The notes beneath the pieces were generated by a model. It ran no database searches and had not been told where the DNA came from. It saw only the letters and a list, made by a program, of their open reading frames with translations. From Spirochaetota bacterium (GTDB lineage: Bacteria; Spirochaetota; Spirochaetia; Sphaerochaetales; Sphaerochaetaceae), in NCBI GenBank assembly GCA_023401595.1, contig JAEXDQ010000036.1, positions 1 through 64,000 of the forward strand: a stretch of 64,000 nucleotides of DNA, given 5' to 3'. Both the position numbers and the translations under genes were made by a program. Position 1 is the first letter of the stretch; each line of letters begins with the position of its first letter. Below are positions 43,621 to 52,582 of the stretch, piece by piece.

Positions 43621-44852
43621 ACCTCGACCCCGGCAAACGGGGCGGAGAGAATCCCGCCCTTGTCGACGGAGAGGGCCTGGACGGGGCAGACTTGGAAACA
43701 ATAGCCGCAGCCGATGCACCCATCAAGCTTGTGAGCCTTGCGGTCCTTCATGACGATTCCTTCATGCCAGCAGACATCCTGGCACCGTCCACAACCGATG
43801 CATTTGTCCTGATCGACCTGCGCAGTACGGTACGCCGAGCCCAGCAGGTTCTGCCGTTTCTTCGCGAATGCGTCGGGCATGGAGAAGAGCTTCAGAGCAT
43901 CGCCCTTCAAGGATGCCATGTCGGGATACCCGTTCTTGTCCATCCAGGCTTCAAACTGGCGTATCAAAGCAGAACAGGCCATCGTCCCGCCTGAACAAGC
44001 CAGGGCGCCGATCTGCACCAAGTCGCTGCCGGACATGATCAGGCGCAACGCCTGGTCGTAGCTGAACACACCGCCGCCGGCGAACATCGGAATATCGATC
44101 CCTTTGCTCCGGGCTTCCGCGACGGTATAGCAGGTGATCGGGTTTGCCTGTGTGCCGCCGTAGCCTGCGCCGGGGCGCGCCTCGGTCCGTTTCCAGTCCA
44201 GATCAAAATAGAAGCCCTTCCAACGGGCGGTAGGCCCTACCGCCGACGCCCCGGCGGCAACAGCCTGACGGATCGACGTCAAAGGATCGCACGCCTCCAC
44301 GGCCAGCTTGACCATCACGGGAACGCCCGGTACCGTCTCCCTGATCATCTTCGTACAGGAATAGACCAGCTGATAGTAATTGAACTGACGATCCTTCGCC
44401 ACGGCGACGCCAGGAGTATTGAAATGGAGTTCAAACGCATCGGCCCCCGCATTCGCAAGCTCGCGGGCCTGGTCCCTCCACCGGGCCTCCCAGTCACCTC
44501 CCTTGACGATGTCGCTGTAATGTCCGATTGAGACCCACAGCTTGATATCGGAATCGAGGTTCCGCTTGATCTCTCTGACCTCCTCGCAATACTTGTCGAG
44601 ACTGTCCACGGGATCAGGCATCTGCGTCCCCACCGCATGGCTATGGAACGCCGGAGCGCCTTTGTACATGGCGGCCGCGTCGGGGTAGATGAAGCTCCCT
44701 CCCCCCGTCCCGTGACCGAAGTTTCTCAACACGATGGCGCCGGGTCGGCATTTCGCGCTTTTGAGTACATTGCGCGCTCCCTGCGTAGCGGGACTCGACG
44801 CAATGACGAACGGATTGATCATATCAAACGCAGCAACATGAAGATCTGCCAT
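43617..44852 (-). CDS. PreA/dihydroorotate dehydrogenase-like protein with ferredoxin tail
   Basis: A 411-residue protein. Residues 1-330 are an FMN TIM barrel of the dihydroorotate/dihydropyrimidine dehydrogenase class (ADAFELHFNTPGV, PVMVKLAVE, FAGGGVFSYDQAL). Residues about 345-400 hold two [4Fe-4S] motifs (CIGCGRCQDVC and CIGCGYCFQVC). True PreA works with PreT on uracil, but no PreT is present here, and the neighbours are sugar genes, so the substrate is likely different. Confidence 0.8.
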   Translation of the reverse strand: MADLHVAAFDMINPFVIASSPATQGARNVLKSAKCRPGAIVLRNFGHGTGGGSFIYPDAAAMYKGAPAFHSHAVGTQMPDPVDSLDKYCEEVREIKRNLDSDIKLWVSIGHYSDIVKGGDWEARWRDQARELANAGADAFELHFNTPGVAVAKDRQFNYYQLVYSCTKMIRETVPGVPVMVKLAVEACDPLTSIRQAVAAGASAVGPTARWKGFYFDLDWKRTEARPGAGYGGTQANPITCYTVAEARSKGIDIPMFAGGGVFSYDQALRLIMSGSDLVQIGALACSGGTMACSALIRQFEAWMDKNGYPDMASLKGDALKLFSMPDAFAKKRQNLLGSAYRTAQVDQDKCIGCGRCQDVCWHEGIVMKDRKAHKLDGCIGCGYCFQVCPVQALSVDKGGILSAPFAGVEV

Positions 44853-44978
44853 ATCTCTACCTCACCTCTTTCCTTGTCCTCATGTCCACGACGCTGTCCT
44901 GGATGCCAGCCATATACACAACAGGCCGACCATCAGTCGCATACCCGCCTTGAACATGAATTCCTTTGTATCCTTCTG

Positions 44979-45746
44979 CTACTCGCCCCTTGAGGCGAGG
45001 TTCTCCCGTACAAGCCATTCGAGCAGCGTCTTCGCATCGGAAGCGAACTGCCGGACAGAATCATCCTTTACGAACTCCAACAACGCATAGTGGTCCTCAG
45101 TCCTATCGACCACCGAGAAATAACTCCGCCAGGCCTCCGCCCCTTCGGAAAGCGGTCTCCGGCCCGTTTTATCCCAATGGTAGACATGCAGATTCACCAG
45201 ACGGGGACCAATCGCCCGGAGTCCGGCGGTCCTATCTGCGACTGTAAGGGCCATCGTCGGTTGCCAAAGCGTGCGGCAATGGGAATCCCCCACGCTATCC
45301 AAAAACCTGATTCCCGATTCGTTTGTATCGGTAACCGTGTTCTTGTGCCATTCCAAGGCGACCGTCAGCCCCTGTCGCGCACAGAGCCGGGATATCTGCC
45401 TGGCTTCCCCAGCCAATGCCATGAAATCGGCTTCGTCCAGTTCACAGGAAGGCTGGTCACCGCCCCAGATACGTATCACGAAAGCGCCCAACGCTTTCGC
45501 CTCTTCAATTCTGGGGACGATATCCATTCCTTTTCCCAGACGATAATAAGAACCCAACGCCGCAACCTGGAGACCGGCGCGGCGCGTCAGCTTCCCGATC
45601 CGGGAGGCTTCTTGGACGTCGCCTTCCGGAACATGCCAGTTTTCGCTCCATTCCACAGCCCGCAGTCCATGGGTCGCAGCGATATCGAGGACCTCCTCCA
45701 CCGGCTTGCTCTTGAAGGTCGCGGATACAAGACCAGGTATCAGCAT
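44979..45746 (-). CDS. sugar phosphate isomerase/epimerase-like TIM barrel (2 of 2)
   Basis: Start at ATG 45746 with GGAG seven bases upstream; 255 residues. A xylose-isomerase-like TIM barrel (HGLRAVEWSENWHVP, LTVALEWHKNT with a Glu metal ligand, VNLHVYHWD). Follows the DlgD-like gene with one base between stop and start. Related only distantly to the copy at 37911. Confidence 0.78.
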   Translation of the reverse strand: MLIPGLVSATFKSKPVEEVLDIAATHGLRAVEWSENWHVPEGDVQEASRIGKLTRRAGLQVAALGSYYRLGKGMDIVPRIEEAKALGAFVIRIWGGDQPSCELDEADFMALAGEARQISRLCARQGLTVALEWHKNTVTDTNESGIRFLDSVGDSHCRTLWQPTMALTVADRTAGLRAIGPRLVNLHVYHWDKTGRRPLSEGAEAWRSYFSVVDRTEDHYALLEFVKDDSVRQFASDAKTLLEWLVRENLASRGE

Positions 45747-45747
45747 G

Positions 45748-46746
45748 CTACAGCTCCAGGACTCCCTTCCATATGCCTTCGTCAACGAATACGCCTTTTT
45801 CCATGCTCTCTTCACGGACCCGTTCCATCCCCTGTCCAGGATAGTGGACCGGCCGCCCCTCATGCATCGGAACCGATTCCTGCAAATCCTGCAACGTCAG
45901 TCCGATCTGCCGTTCCAGCTCCTTTCGGTCGGGGAACGACGCCATATCCACCGCCATGAAAAACTGTGAAAGCGAAGTCTCGGTGGGCAGCTCTCCGATT
46001 CCGCGCGTCGTCGTCCCTCCGGCCAAGGAGGAGGCTACGAGATCAAGAACCAAAGAAAGTCCCGAACCTTTCCAATACCCGATCGGCAACACCTGATGCG
46101 TCTCGATGATCTGAGCGGGGTCTCTGGTAATGTTGCCCTCGACGTCGAATCCACCATCGACAGGACACTGGACGCCGTCGCGCCTGTACTTCTCCAGCTT
46201 GCCATAGCTGAACATCGACATCGCTACGTCCAGCACCACCGGAACGTCTTGATAGGGAACGGCGACGACCATGGGGTTGTTCCCGATTTTCGCATCCTTT
46301 CCGCCCCATGCCGGCATGTTCGGTACGGTATTCGTCCACATGATGCCTATGCAGTCGTTCTCCACCGCCAGGATTCCGTAGTTCCCGGGGCGCATCCAAT
46401 GGTTGGTGTTCTTCAACGCGACTACTCCTACCGTGTTGGCCTTGGCAAGTTCTATAGCCCGGTTCATGCACCGCCATGCGTTCAGATTGCCCGGTCCCCG
46501 TAGCCCGTCCCAACGTTCAAGGGAACCGAACTCCCCCACTCTGACGGCCCGCTTGGTCACGTCCACCGAACCATTCTTGATCGATGCGATGAACTTCGGG
46601 AACCGGTTGAGACCGTGAGTATGGACTCCGTCGCGGGAGGCGTCGGCGAACAGGCGGGCACTCAGGCGGGCGTCCTCCCCCGCAATGCCGTACTTCTCCA
46701 GGACGCGAACGAACTGCGCCACCATTTCATCGTATGGTACTCTCAT
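45748..46746 (-). CDS. DlgD/YiaK-like 2,3-diketo-L-gulonate reductase family protein
   Basis: A 332-residue Ldh2/MDH-family protein. Segments such as SHGVNRFP-like THGLNRFPKFI, NTNHWMRPGNYG, MSMFSYGKLE, PVDGGFD and GYWKGSGLSLVLD closely follow the E. coli YiaK sequence from memory. YiaK/DlgD reduces 2,3-diketo-L-gulonate to 3-dehydro-L-gulonate with NADH. It lies in the transporter block of cluster A and supports a sugar-acid substrate. Confidence 0.82.
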   Translation of the reverse strand: MRVPYDEMVAQFVRVLEKYGIAGEDARLSARLFADASRDGVHTHGLNRFPKFIASIKNGSVDVTKRAVRVGEFGSLERWDGLRGPGNLNAWRCMNRAIELAKANTVGVVALKNTNHWMRPGNYGILAVENDCIGIMWTNTVPNMPAWGGKDAKIGNNPMVVAVPYQDVPVVLDVAMSMFSYGKLEKYRRDGVQCPVDGGFDVEGNITRDPAQIIETHQVLPIGYWKGSGLSLVLDLVASSLAGGTTTRGIGELPTETSLSQFFMAVDMASFPDRKELERQIGLTLQDLQESVPMHEGRPVHYPGQGMERVREESMEKGVFVDEGIWKGVLEL

Positions 46747-46750
46747 GACA

Positions 46751-47635
46751 TCACCCCTTCACGGCGCCGACCATGACACCCTTGACGAAATACTTCTGCA
46801 AGAATGGATATATGCAGAGGATAGGAACCGTCGCGACGACGATCGTCGCGTATTTGATCGTATCGCTCGCCATGGCAAGCGCGTCTGCGCCACCGGCGGA
46901 CATGATGCTCGTCTCATCCTGAATCAGTATTTCCCGTAGTATCAGCTGCAATGGATACTGGGCCTTCTTGTTCAGGAAGATCATGGCGTTGAACCAAGAG
47001 TTCCAGTGATAGACGGCGTAGTACAGCGTGATCACCGCGACCGTGGCCTTGGTAAGCGGGGTCATGATGCTGAACAGTATCCGTACATGCCCCGCGCCGT
47101 CCATCATCGCAGATTCCGGCAGGCTGTCGGGAACCGACGCCATGGCCGTGCGCATGACGATCAGGTTGAAGGTGTTTATCGCCACCGGCAGAACCAACGA
47201 GAGGCGTGAACCGGTCAGGCCGAGGGAATGGACGGTCAGGTAGAACGGGATGGTCCCCCCCTGGAAGTACATCGTGAACACGATCATCAACGTGAATATC
47301 TTGTTCAGCAGGACTCCCTTGCGGGAAAGCACATACGCGGCTATCAACGTCAGGATGATGTTCAAAGAAGTTCCGAGCACAACGACGAACAGGGTGTTCA
47401 TGTACCCAGAAAGGATGTTCGGATTCTTCGCCACCGCGCGATACGCCTGGGTGGTGAACTTGATCGGACGGAGGAACAGTCCCTCGTGCTTCATGACCTC
47501 GATTGGGTCGCTGAACGAAGCAAACACGATGTTCAGGATCGGAACCAGTATACAGAGGGCCAGCAAAGCACAGAGCACGATATTGACGATATTGAAAATC
47601 CGTTCGCCGACGGTAAGTTTGACTTTCATCTGCAT
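46751..47635 (-). CDS. sugar ABC transporter permease (LplC type)
   Basis: A 294-residue protein with six membrane segments and the EAA-type loop ESAMMDGAGHVRILFSIMTPL. The C-terminal FVKGVMVGAVKG is the classic end of LplC/MalG-type permeases. It follows the LplB-type gene by four bases. Confidence 0.92.
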   Translation of the reverse strand: MQMKVKLTVGERIFNIVNIVLCALLALCILVPILNIVFASFSDPIEVMKHEGLFLRPIKFTTQAYRAVAKNPNILSGYMNTLFVVVLGTSLNIILTLIAAYVLSRKGVLLNKIFTLMIVFTMYFQGGTIPFYLTVHSLGLTGSRLSLVLPVAINTFNLIVMRTAMASVPDSLPESAMMDGAGHVRILFSIMTPLTKATVAVITLYYAVYHWNSWFNAMIFLNKKAQYPLQLILREILIQDETSIMSAGGADALAMASDTIKYATIVVATVPILCIYPFLQKYFVKGVMVGAVKG

Positions 47636-47639
47636 CCTC

Positions 47640-48605
47640 CTACCACAGGCTGTTGCCGCTGACTTTCTTGCTCAGCTTGTTGGTAAACCAGACAAGCATG
47701 AAGCTGACCACGGAATTGAACATGCCCACCGCGGTGGAATAACTCCAGTTCATCTCCAGCAGCCCCTTGCGATATACATAGGTGGAGATGACGTCGGCGA
47801 CTTCATAGGTCAGAGGATTGTACATGAGGATGATCTTCTCATATCCGACGTTGAACATTTTCCCGACCTGGAGAATCAGCATGACGACGATTGTCGGAAG
47901 CAGGCAGGGCAATGTCACTGAAATCAGCTGACGGAACTTCCCCGCCCCGTCGATTTTCGCCGCTTCGTACAGTTCCGCGTCGATGGCGATCAGAGCGGAG
48001 AGATAGATGATTGAATTCCAACCTATGTTCTGCCATATCGCCGAAATGATATACAGCGGCATGAAATATCTCTTGTCGTTCAGCATCGTGACCGGTGTAA
48101 AACCAAAATTCGTGAGGAACTGCGTGATGGCGCCGTTCTTGTTAGTCAGATCCATCATGATGGAGACTACGACGACGATCGAAATGAAGTGCGGGATATA
48201 CGAAATCGTCTGGACGACCCTCGAATAGACCTTGCTCCGCAGCTCATTGATCAACAACGCGAGGATTATCGGCATCGGAAAGGTGAAGATCAGTGTAAAG
48301 AAACTGATTTTCAAGGTATTGAGCAATACACGCTGGAAATAGAAGTCGGTGAAGAAATCCTTGAAATTCGTCAGGCCGACCCATCTGCTGTGCAGAAAAC
48401 CCGTACTCGGCTTGTAGTTCTGGAACGCGATCACCAGACCACACATCGGACCATATTGAAATATGATATAAAAGACCAATACAGGGAGGAAGAGAACATA
48501 CAGGCTCCTGTTCCTCTGCCAATCCTTCTTGATTTTCAGGGAAAGCGGCAAATCTTGACACCCAACGACTTCCCGCTCATTTCCCGTCGCATGACGCTTC
48601 TTCAT
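47640..48605 (-). CDS. sugar ABC transporter permease (LplB type)
   Basis: A 321-residue protein with six membrane segments and the EAA loop EAAKIDGAGKFRQLISVTLPC. LplB-type permeases pair with LplC and large LplA-like binding proteins for complex oligosaccharides. GGAGG lies five bases before the ATG. First gene of the ~19-kb minus-strand cluster A. Confidence 0.92.
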   Translation of the reverse strand: MKKRHATGNEREVVGCQDLPLSLKIKKDWQRNRSLYVLFLPVLVFYIIFQYGPMCGLVIAFQNYKPSTGFLHSRWVGLTNFKDFFTDFYFQRVLLNTLKISFFTLIFTFPMPIILALLINELRSKVYSRVVQTISYIPHFISIVVVVSIMMDLTNKNGAITQFLTNFGFTPVTMLNDKRYFMPLYIISAIWQNIGWNSIIYLSALIAIDAELYEAAKIDGAGKFRQLISVTLPCLLPTIVVMLILQVGKMFNVGYEKIILMYNPLTYEVADVISTYVYRKGLLEMNWSYSTAVGMFNSVVSFMLVWFTNKLSKKVSGNSLW

Positions 48606-48658
48606 GGAACCTCCAAAATGCCCTCAGGACAGTTTTGATTGTTTCGTCAGGATTGAGG

Positions 48659-48676
48659 TTCTGTAAATTGACAGAA
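48659..48676. promoter_or_regulatory. dyad upstream of the cluster A permease genes
   Basis: TTCTGT and ACAGAA are inverted around six central bases (AAATTG). It lies 54 bp upstream of the LplB-type start and is a plausible regulator site. Confidence 0.45.
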
Positions 48677-48910
48677 TGAAAACGAACATGACAGATTTTT
48701 CCAACATGAATTCCCGCGAGTTCCTACCGAATTGAAAATATCTTCATATTTCTTTGTATTTAAACGCATAACGCAACGACCGCAGACAGGATGAAAAGAT
48801 TGAGACCGGGTGAAAATCATGGCATATCATACAAAACGACACTTTTACGCCAACCAACGTCATGCACGGTCGCCGGCGATCAGTTCTTGTTTGCCTGTAT
48901 TCAAACCCGC

Positions 48911-48955
48911 TTTCCGACCAACTTTCCGACCAACTTTCCGACCAACTTTCCGACC
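48911..48955. repeat. 12-bp tandem repeat, 3.75 copies
   Basis: Unit TTTCCGACCAAC repeated at 48911, 48923 and 48935, then nine bases of a fourth copy. Same period as the array at 12548 but unrelated sequence. Confidence 0.9.
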
Positions 48956-49040
48956 GCCGGACTTGACCGTCGCAGTTTCTCCCGCTATGCTTTGACATAG
49001 ACGTTCCCTCAGGCACAATCATTACAAAGGAACGGAATCC

Positions 49041-50534
49041 ATGTACTACAATCCCATTATCAGAGGCTTCAATCCCGACCCGTCGATCTGCTTCGCGAAC
49101 GGCAGATACTATATCGCAGTCTCAACGTTCGAATATTTTCCTGGCGTCACCGTCTACGAAAGCGAAGACCTGGCGAACTGGCGGTACTGCTCCTCAATAC
49201 TCGACAGGGAGGACCAGCTCGATCTCGAAGGATGCAGAAACAGCTCCGGCATCTACGCTCCTACCTTGAGGTATCATGGCGGTAGGTTCTACATGGTAAC
49301 CACGAACAAGAACATCCGTTGGAATTTCATCGTGCATTCCGAAGATATCCATGCCGGATGGAGTTCTCCGCACCCTGTCGCCAGGATCGGAATAGACCCG
49401 TCCCTGTTCTTCGATGACGACGGCGGCTGCTACTACACTTCGAACGGAGAGGTGCAGGGAGAAAGGGGAATCATCGGAGCGCATATCGATCCTGATACGG
49501 GAAGCCTCAAAGAACCTTTCAAGCTCATTTCCCGCGGTTGTTCCGGTTTCGCGACCGAGGGCCCCCACGTCTACAAAAGGAACGGATGGTATTATCTCCT
49601 TATATCGGAAGGGGGAACCGAATACGGACATCATTGTTCGATACTGCGTAGCCGTGCGATAGACGGGCCTTATGAGGAGAACCCCGGCAACCCTGTCCTG
49701 TCCCATACCTTGCGCAAAGGCCACCGGATCCAAGCCGTCGGACATGCCGACCTGTTGCAGATCGACGCGACAAGGTGGATCGCCGTATTCCTTGGCGTAA
49801 GGCTTCCCGGCAAAGCGTTGCTCCACAACCTCGGACGTGAGACGTTCCTTGCGTCCGTGACCTGGTGCGACGACTGGCCAGTGATCGGCGACGCCGGCGC
49901 CGTGGAGGAAGCAATGGAGGATATCGATATTGAAGGACGCCCTTCCCCATCCCTCATGGTAGACTTCAACCGACCGCTTTCCGCATATCCGTTGCTCACC
50001 GTCCGCAAACCGAAACCCCAGTGCTACCGGCACGATGCGAACAACGCGACGCTCACGCTCGACGGCGGCCGGCCTCTGTCCGAACCGGGAGGAGCCCCGA
50101 CTCTGCTGGCGGTCAGGCAACCGGAATTCAGCTGTGTCTTTGAAGCGACGTTGGCGTTACGGGATTTGACCGGCAGAGCCGGTGTAGCCGCATGGTACAA
50201 TTCGGATTATCATCTCAAGCTCCAAGTGGTACGGATGGATGATGAAACCATCGCGGTCTCCTTGATCCGTCATATCCATGATTTCGAGGCCGAGACTGAA
50301 ACTGTGACGCTGAGCCGTCCGGTTTCAGACGACCTCAGGCTGAAAATCGTTTCCGACGAAGAATACTACAGGTTCTTCTGCGACGACTTGGAAATCGGTA
50401 AAGCCGCCATAGCCAGCCTCTGCACCGAAGGGACCATGTACATGACGTTCACCGGCGTCCTGTTCGCAATCTGGGCGGAAGCAGGGACGGCGAGTTTTCT
50501 CAACGGCCTCCATCTTGAGACGCGGACATCTTGA
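49041..50534 (+). CDS. glycoside hydrolase family 43 protein
   Basis: A 497-residue protein without signal peptide. The five-bladed propeller domain (about 1-300) carries the catalytic triad: Asp13 in NPDPS, Asp near 120 in GIDPSLFFDD, and Glu near 173 in TEGPH. The C-terminal ~190 residues form a lectin-like beta-sandwich as in GH43 beta-xylosidases. Probable beta-xylosidase or alpha-L-arabinofuranosidase acting on imported oligosaccharides. It is read divergently from cluster A. Confidence 0.88.
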   Translation: MYYNPIIRGFNPDPSICFANGRYYIAVSTFEYFPGVTVYESEDLANWRYCSSILDREDQLDLEGCRNSSGIYAPTLRYHGGRFYMVTTNKNIRWNFIVHSEDIHAGWSSPHPVARIGIDPSLFFDDDGGCYYTSNGEVQGERGIIGAHIDPDTGSLKEPFKLISRGCSGFATEGPHVYKRNGWYYLLISEGGTEYGHHCSILRSRAIDGPYEENPGNPVLSHTLRKGHRIQAVGHADLLQIDATRWIAVFLGVRLPGKALLHNLGRETFLASVTWCDDWPVIGDAGAVEEAMEDIDIEGRPSPSLMVDFNRPLSAYPLLTVRKPKPQCYRHDANNATLTLDGGRPLSEPGGAPTLLAVRQPEFSCVFEATLALRDLTGRAGVAAWYNSDYHLKLQVVRMDDETIAVSLIRHIHDFEAETETVTLSRPVSDDLRLKIVSDEEYYRFFCDDLEIGKAAIASLCTEGTMYMTFTGVLFAIWAEAGTASFLNGLHLETRTS

Positions 50535-50543
50535 AGCCCGGAC

Positions 50544-50586
50544 AAAAAACTCCCGCACTCGGATAGTCATATCCAGAAAGCGGGAG
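50544..50586 (-). terminator. intrinsic terminator of the diaminopropionate ammonia-lyase gene
   Basis: On the minus strand CTCCCGC pairs with GCGGGAG around an inner GGATA/TATCC hairpin and is followed by six T. Located 38 bp past the stop; the cleanest intrinsic terminator in the window. Confidence 0.85.
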
Positions 50587-50623
50587 CATCATATGCATTC
50601 AACGTTTGCCTATGCAAGGCGTA

Positions 50624-51868
50624 TTACCGTTTCGTCCAGTACTCCTTGGGAACGGGATCGCAACCATCCCAAAGTATCTGGCGGAAACGTACCGGGTCGG
50701 TATTGCCCTCCGTGTTGATGAACAGCACCTGGCTGTCATGTCCAAGCTGGAGGTACTCCTTCAGCTCCCGCCCGCAGGCTTCCGTCAGCAAGGAATAGCA
50801 GGCGCCGAGCGTCACCGCGCCGGACTCGCCGGAAATAACGAACGGATCGCCCTTCAACGGGGTGGCGAGGATACGCATGCCGCGGGCCGCGACGTAATCG
50901 GGGACCTGCATGAAGACATCGGCGCATTCCTTCAGCACGGACCATGCGATCGGCGAAGGCTCCCCGCAGGCGAGTCCGGCCATGATGGTATCGAGGTCGC
51001 CGTCCACGGAATGGGGCAGCCCGTCGTTGACCTGCGCGCTATGGAACAGGCAGGGAGCCTTGTCAGGCTCCACGACGATGAACTTCGGCGGGTTCTCCGG
51101 GAACAACGAGGAGTAGAATCCGATGACAGCGGCGGCGAGCGCCCCCACTCCGGCCTGGACGAACACATGGGTGGGCCGGACTATGCCGAGCCCCGCGAAC
51201 TGTTCCTGAATTTCAAGCATCATCGTGGTATACCCCTGCATGATCCAGGTCGGTACCTCGGTATACCCGGGCCAGGAGGTATCGGAAATAATCACCCACC
51301 CGTTCTTTTCCGCGTCGACGCTGACCTGCCGAACCGCGTCGTCATAGTTTCCGTTGACTATCTTCACCACTGCGCCATAGCCGCGTATCGCGTCGATACG
51401 GGCCAGGGACGTATCCTTGTGGACATAGATGACGCAGTTGTGCCCCAGCTTCCTCGCGGCCCATGCGACGCCGCGGCCATGGTTGCCGTCGGTGGCGGAA
51501 GCGAAGGTAATGGTTCCGAGCTTCTCATGGCACTCCTTACTGACAAGATAGTCATAGGTCATCCTGCTGTCTGGAATTCCAAGCTGCTTCTGGATATATC
51601 TGTAGATGGCGAACGAACCGCCAAGTATCTTGAAGCTGTTGAGTTCAAGGCGCTGCGCCTCATCCTTCACATATATCCCACCAAGGGAAAGCATGGACGC
51701 GAGATTTGGCAACGCCCGCAACGGAGTCTGCTTGTACCCCGGAATCTGCCGATGAAACGCCTTGGCGGTACGGCTCGTCTCCATTGAAAACATGGCCTGA
51801 GCCGCGGAAATATCCCTTGTATCATGATTTCTGACAATCCATTCAAAACCCGGTGCGTCCTTCTCCAT
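50624..51868 (-). CDS. dpaL: diaminopropionate ammonia-lyase
   Basis: Start at ATG 51868 with GGAGG seven bases upstream (414 residues); a TTG six codons earlier is less likely. A PLP fold-type II enzyme: the Schiff-base Lys lies in LNSFKILGG, and the glycine-rich TDGNHGRGVAW follows. It converts 2,3-diaminopropionate to pyruvate and ammonia. The gene stands alone with its own AT-rich promoter and terminator, near but not part of the sugar clusters. Confidence 0.88.
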   Translation of the reverse strand: MEKDAPGFEWIVRNHDTRDISAAQAMFSMETSRTAKAFHRQIPGYKQTPLRALPNLASMLSLGGIYVKDEAQRLELNSFKILGGSFAIYRYIQKQLGIPDSRMTYDYLVSKECHEKLGTITFASATDGNHGRGVAWAARKLGHNCVIYVHKDTSLARIDAIRGYGAVVKIVNGNYDDAVRQVSVDAEKNGWVIISDTSWPGYTEVPTWIMQGYTTMMLEIQEQFAGLGIVRPTHVFVQAGVGALAAAVIGFYSSLFPENPPKFIVVEPDKAPCLFHSAQVNDGLPHSVDGDLDTIMAGLACGEPSPIAWSVLKECADVFMQVPDYVAARGMRILATPLKGDPFVISGESGAVTLGACYSLLTEACGRELKEYLQLGHDSQVLFINTEGNTDPVRFRQILWDGCDPVPKEYWTKR

Positions 51869-51905
51869 ACGAACACCTCCAACCAATTATGTTATTTTTG
51901 TGCAT

Positions 51906-51934
51906 ATCATAATTTTTTTATAAAAAAATTGCAA
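51906..51934 (-). promoter_or_regulatory. dpaL promoter with palindromic AT spacer
   Basis: On the minus strand: TTGCAA (51934-51929), a 17-bp spacer and TATGAT (51911-51906). The spacer lies almost wholly inside a perfect 20-bp palindrome, AATTTTTTTATAAAAAAATT (51911-51930). A 17-bp copy of the -10 region, CATATCATAATTTTTTT, occurs at 51903-51919 and again at 51965-51981. Confidence 0.65.
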
Positions 51935-52344
51935 TAATAAAAAAATTATTATTAATTTTCTGCTCATATCATAATTTTTTTCTACTATTTTGCTGAAAAC
52001 CCGGAAAATATACGGACAAAGCCTGATGTTTTCGGCAATATCGCTGAAACAGGGCTTCAGACATCGAGGAAACAGACGTAAAATCGACGGACAGAATACG
52101 GCGCAGCAGGGCATGGAGCCATGCGTAGAGAACCGGCAGGGTTCCGAACCAACGTTCCGACAGTTTTTTTACAGGGGATGTTTTACAGGATTTCGCAACA
52201 TGACGGTATATCGATATGTTTGAAGAAAATAGAGAATAGGATACCTACCGAATACCGGACGGAGAAATTCACAGGGACAGCATGCGTGTCCGATATGGAA
52301 ACAGATGTTGGGGCGGGCTCATCGTACACTGTGGAGCCGCAGAA
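51935..52344. other. intergenic region left of the AbiE islet
   Basis: AT-rich near dpaL (second copy of the -10-like repeat at 51965-51981), then of ordinary composition from about 52010. Several open frames exist, but none resembles a protein family. It ends at the left 47-bp repeat. Confidence 0.45.
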
Positions 52345-52391
52345 GGCAAACGGACATCATCTGTTGCGAACCATGTACACGACATGCGGCA
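52345..52391. repeat. left 47-bp direct repeat (attachment-like)
   Basis: 46 of 47 bases match 54592-54638. The right copy is the 3' end of the GNAT gene; this copy contains only that end, with no more of the gene beside it. The single mismatch is at a third codon position and is synonymous (Val). Confidence 0.9.
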
Positions 52392-52582
52392 GACTCTCGC
52401 AACTTCTTTTTACTATTTTATCTGCCTTTTTACATTGATTTTGTTGATGTTTTTACGATTTCACAGAAGCAGATGGCTTTGAGCTAAAATCATGTACTCG
52501 TTTTTGCTAAGCATTTCCCATTTGGATATAAAAACCCGGCAACTCAAAATCAAATAGTCGGGCTTCGTGTTTATGTATGAAA

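Larger units (their letters stand above)
48606..49040. other. intergenic region between cluster A and GH43
   Basis: A 435-bp divergent region. It holds an 18-bp dyad at 48659-48676, a 12-bp tandem repeat at 48911-48955, and TTGACA at 48992-48997, which may be the -35 of the GH43 promoter (the -10 is weak). No gene is seen. Confidence 0.6.
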
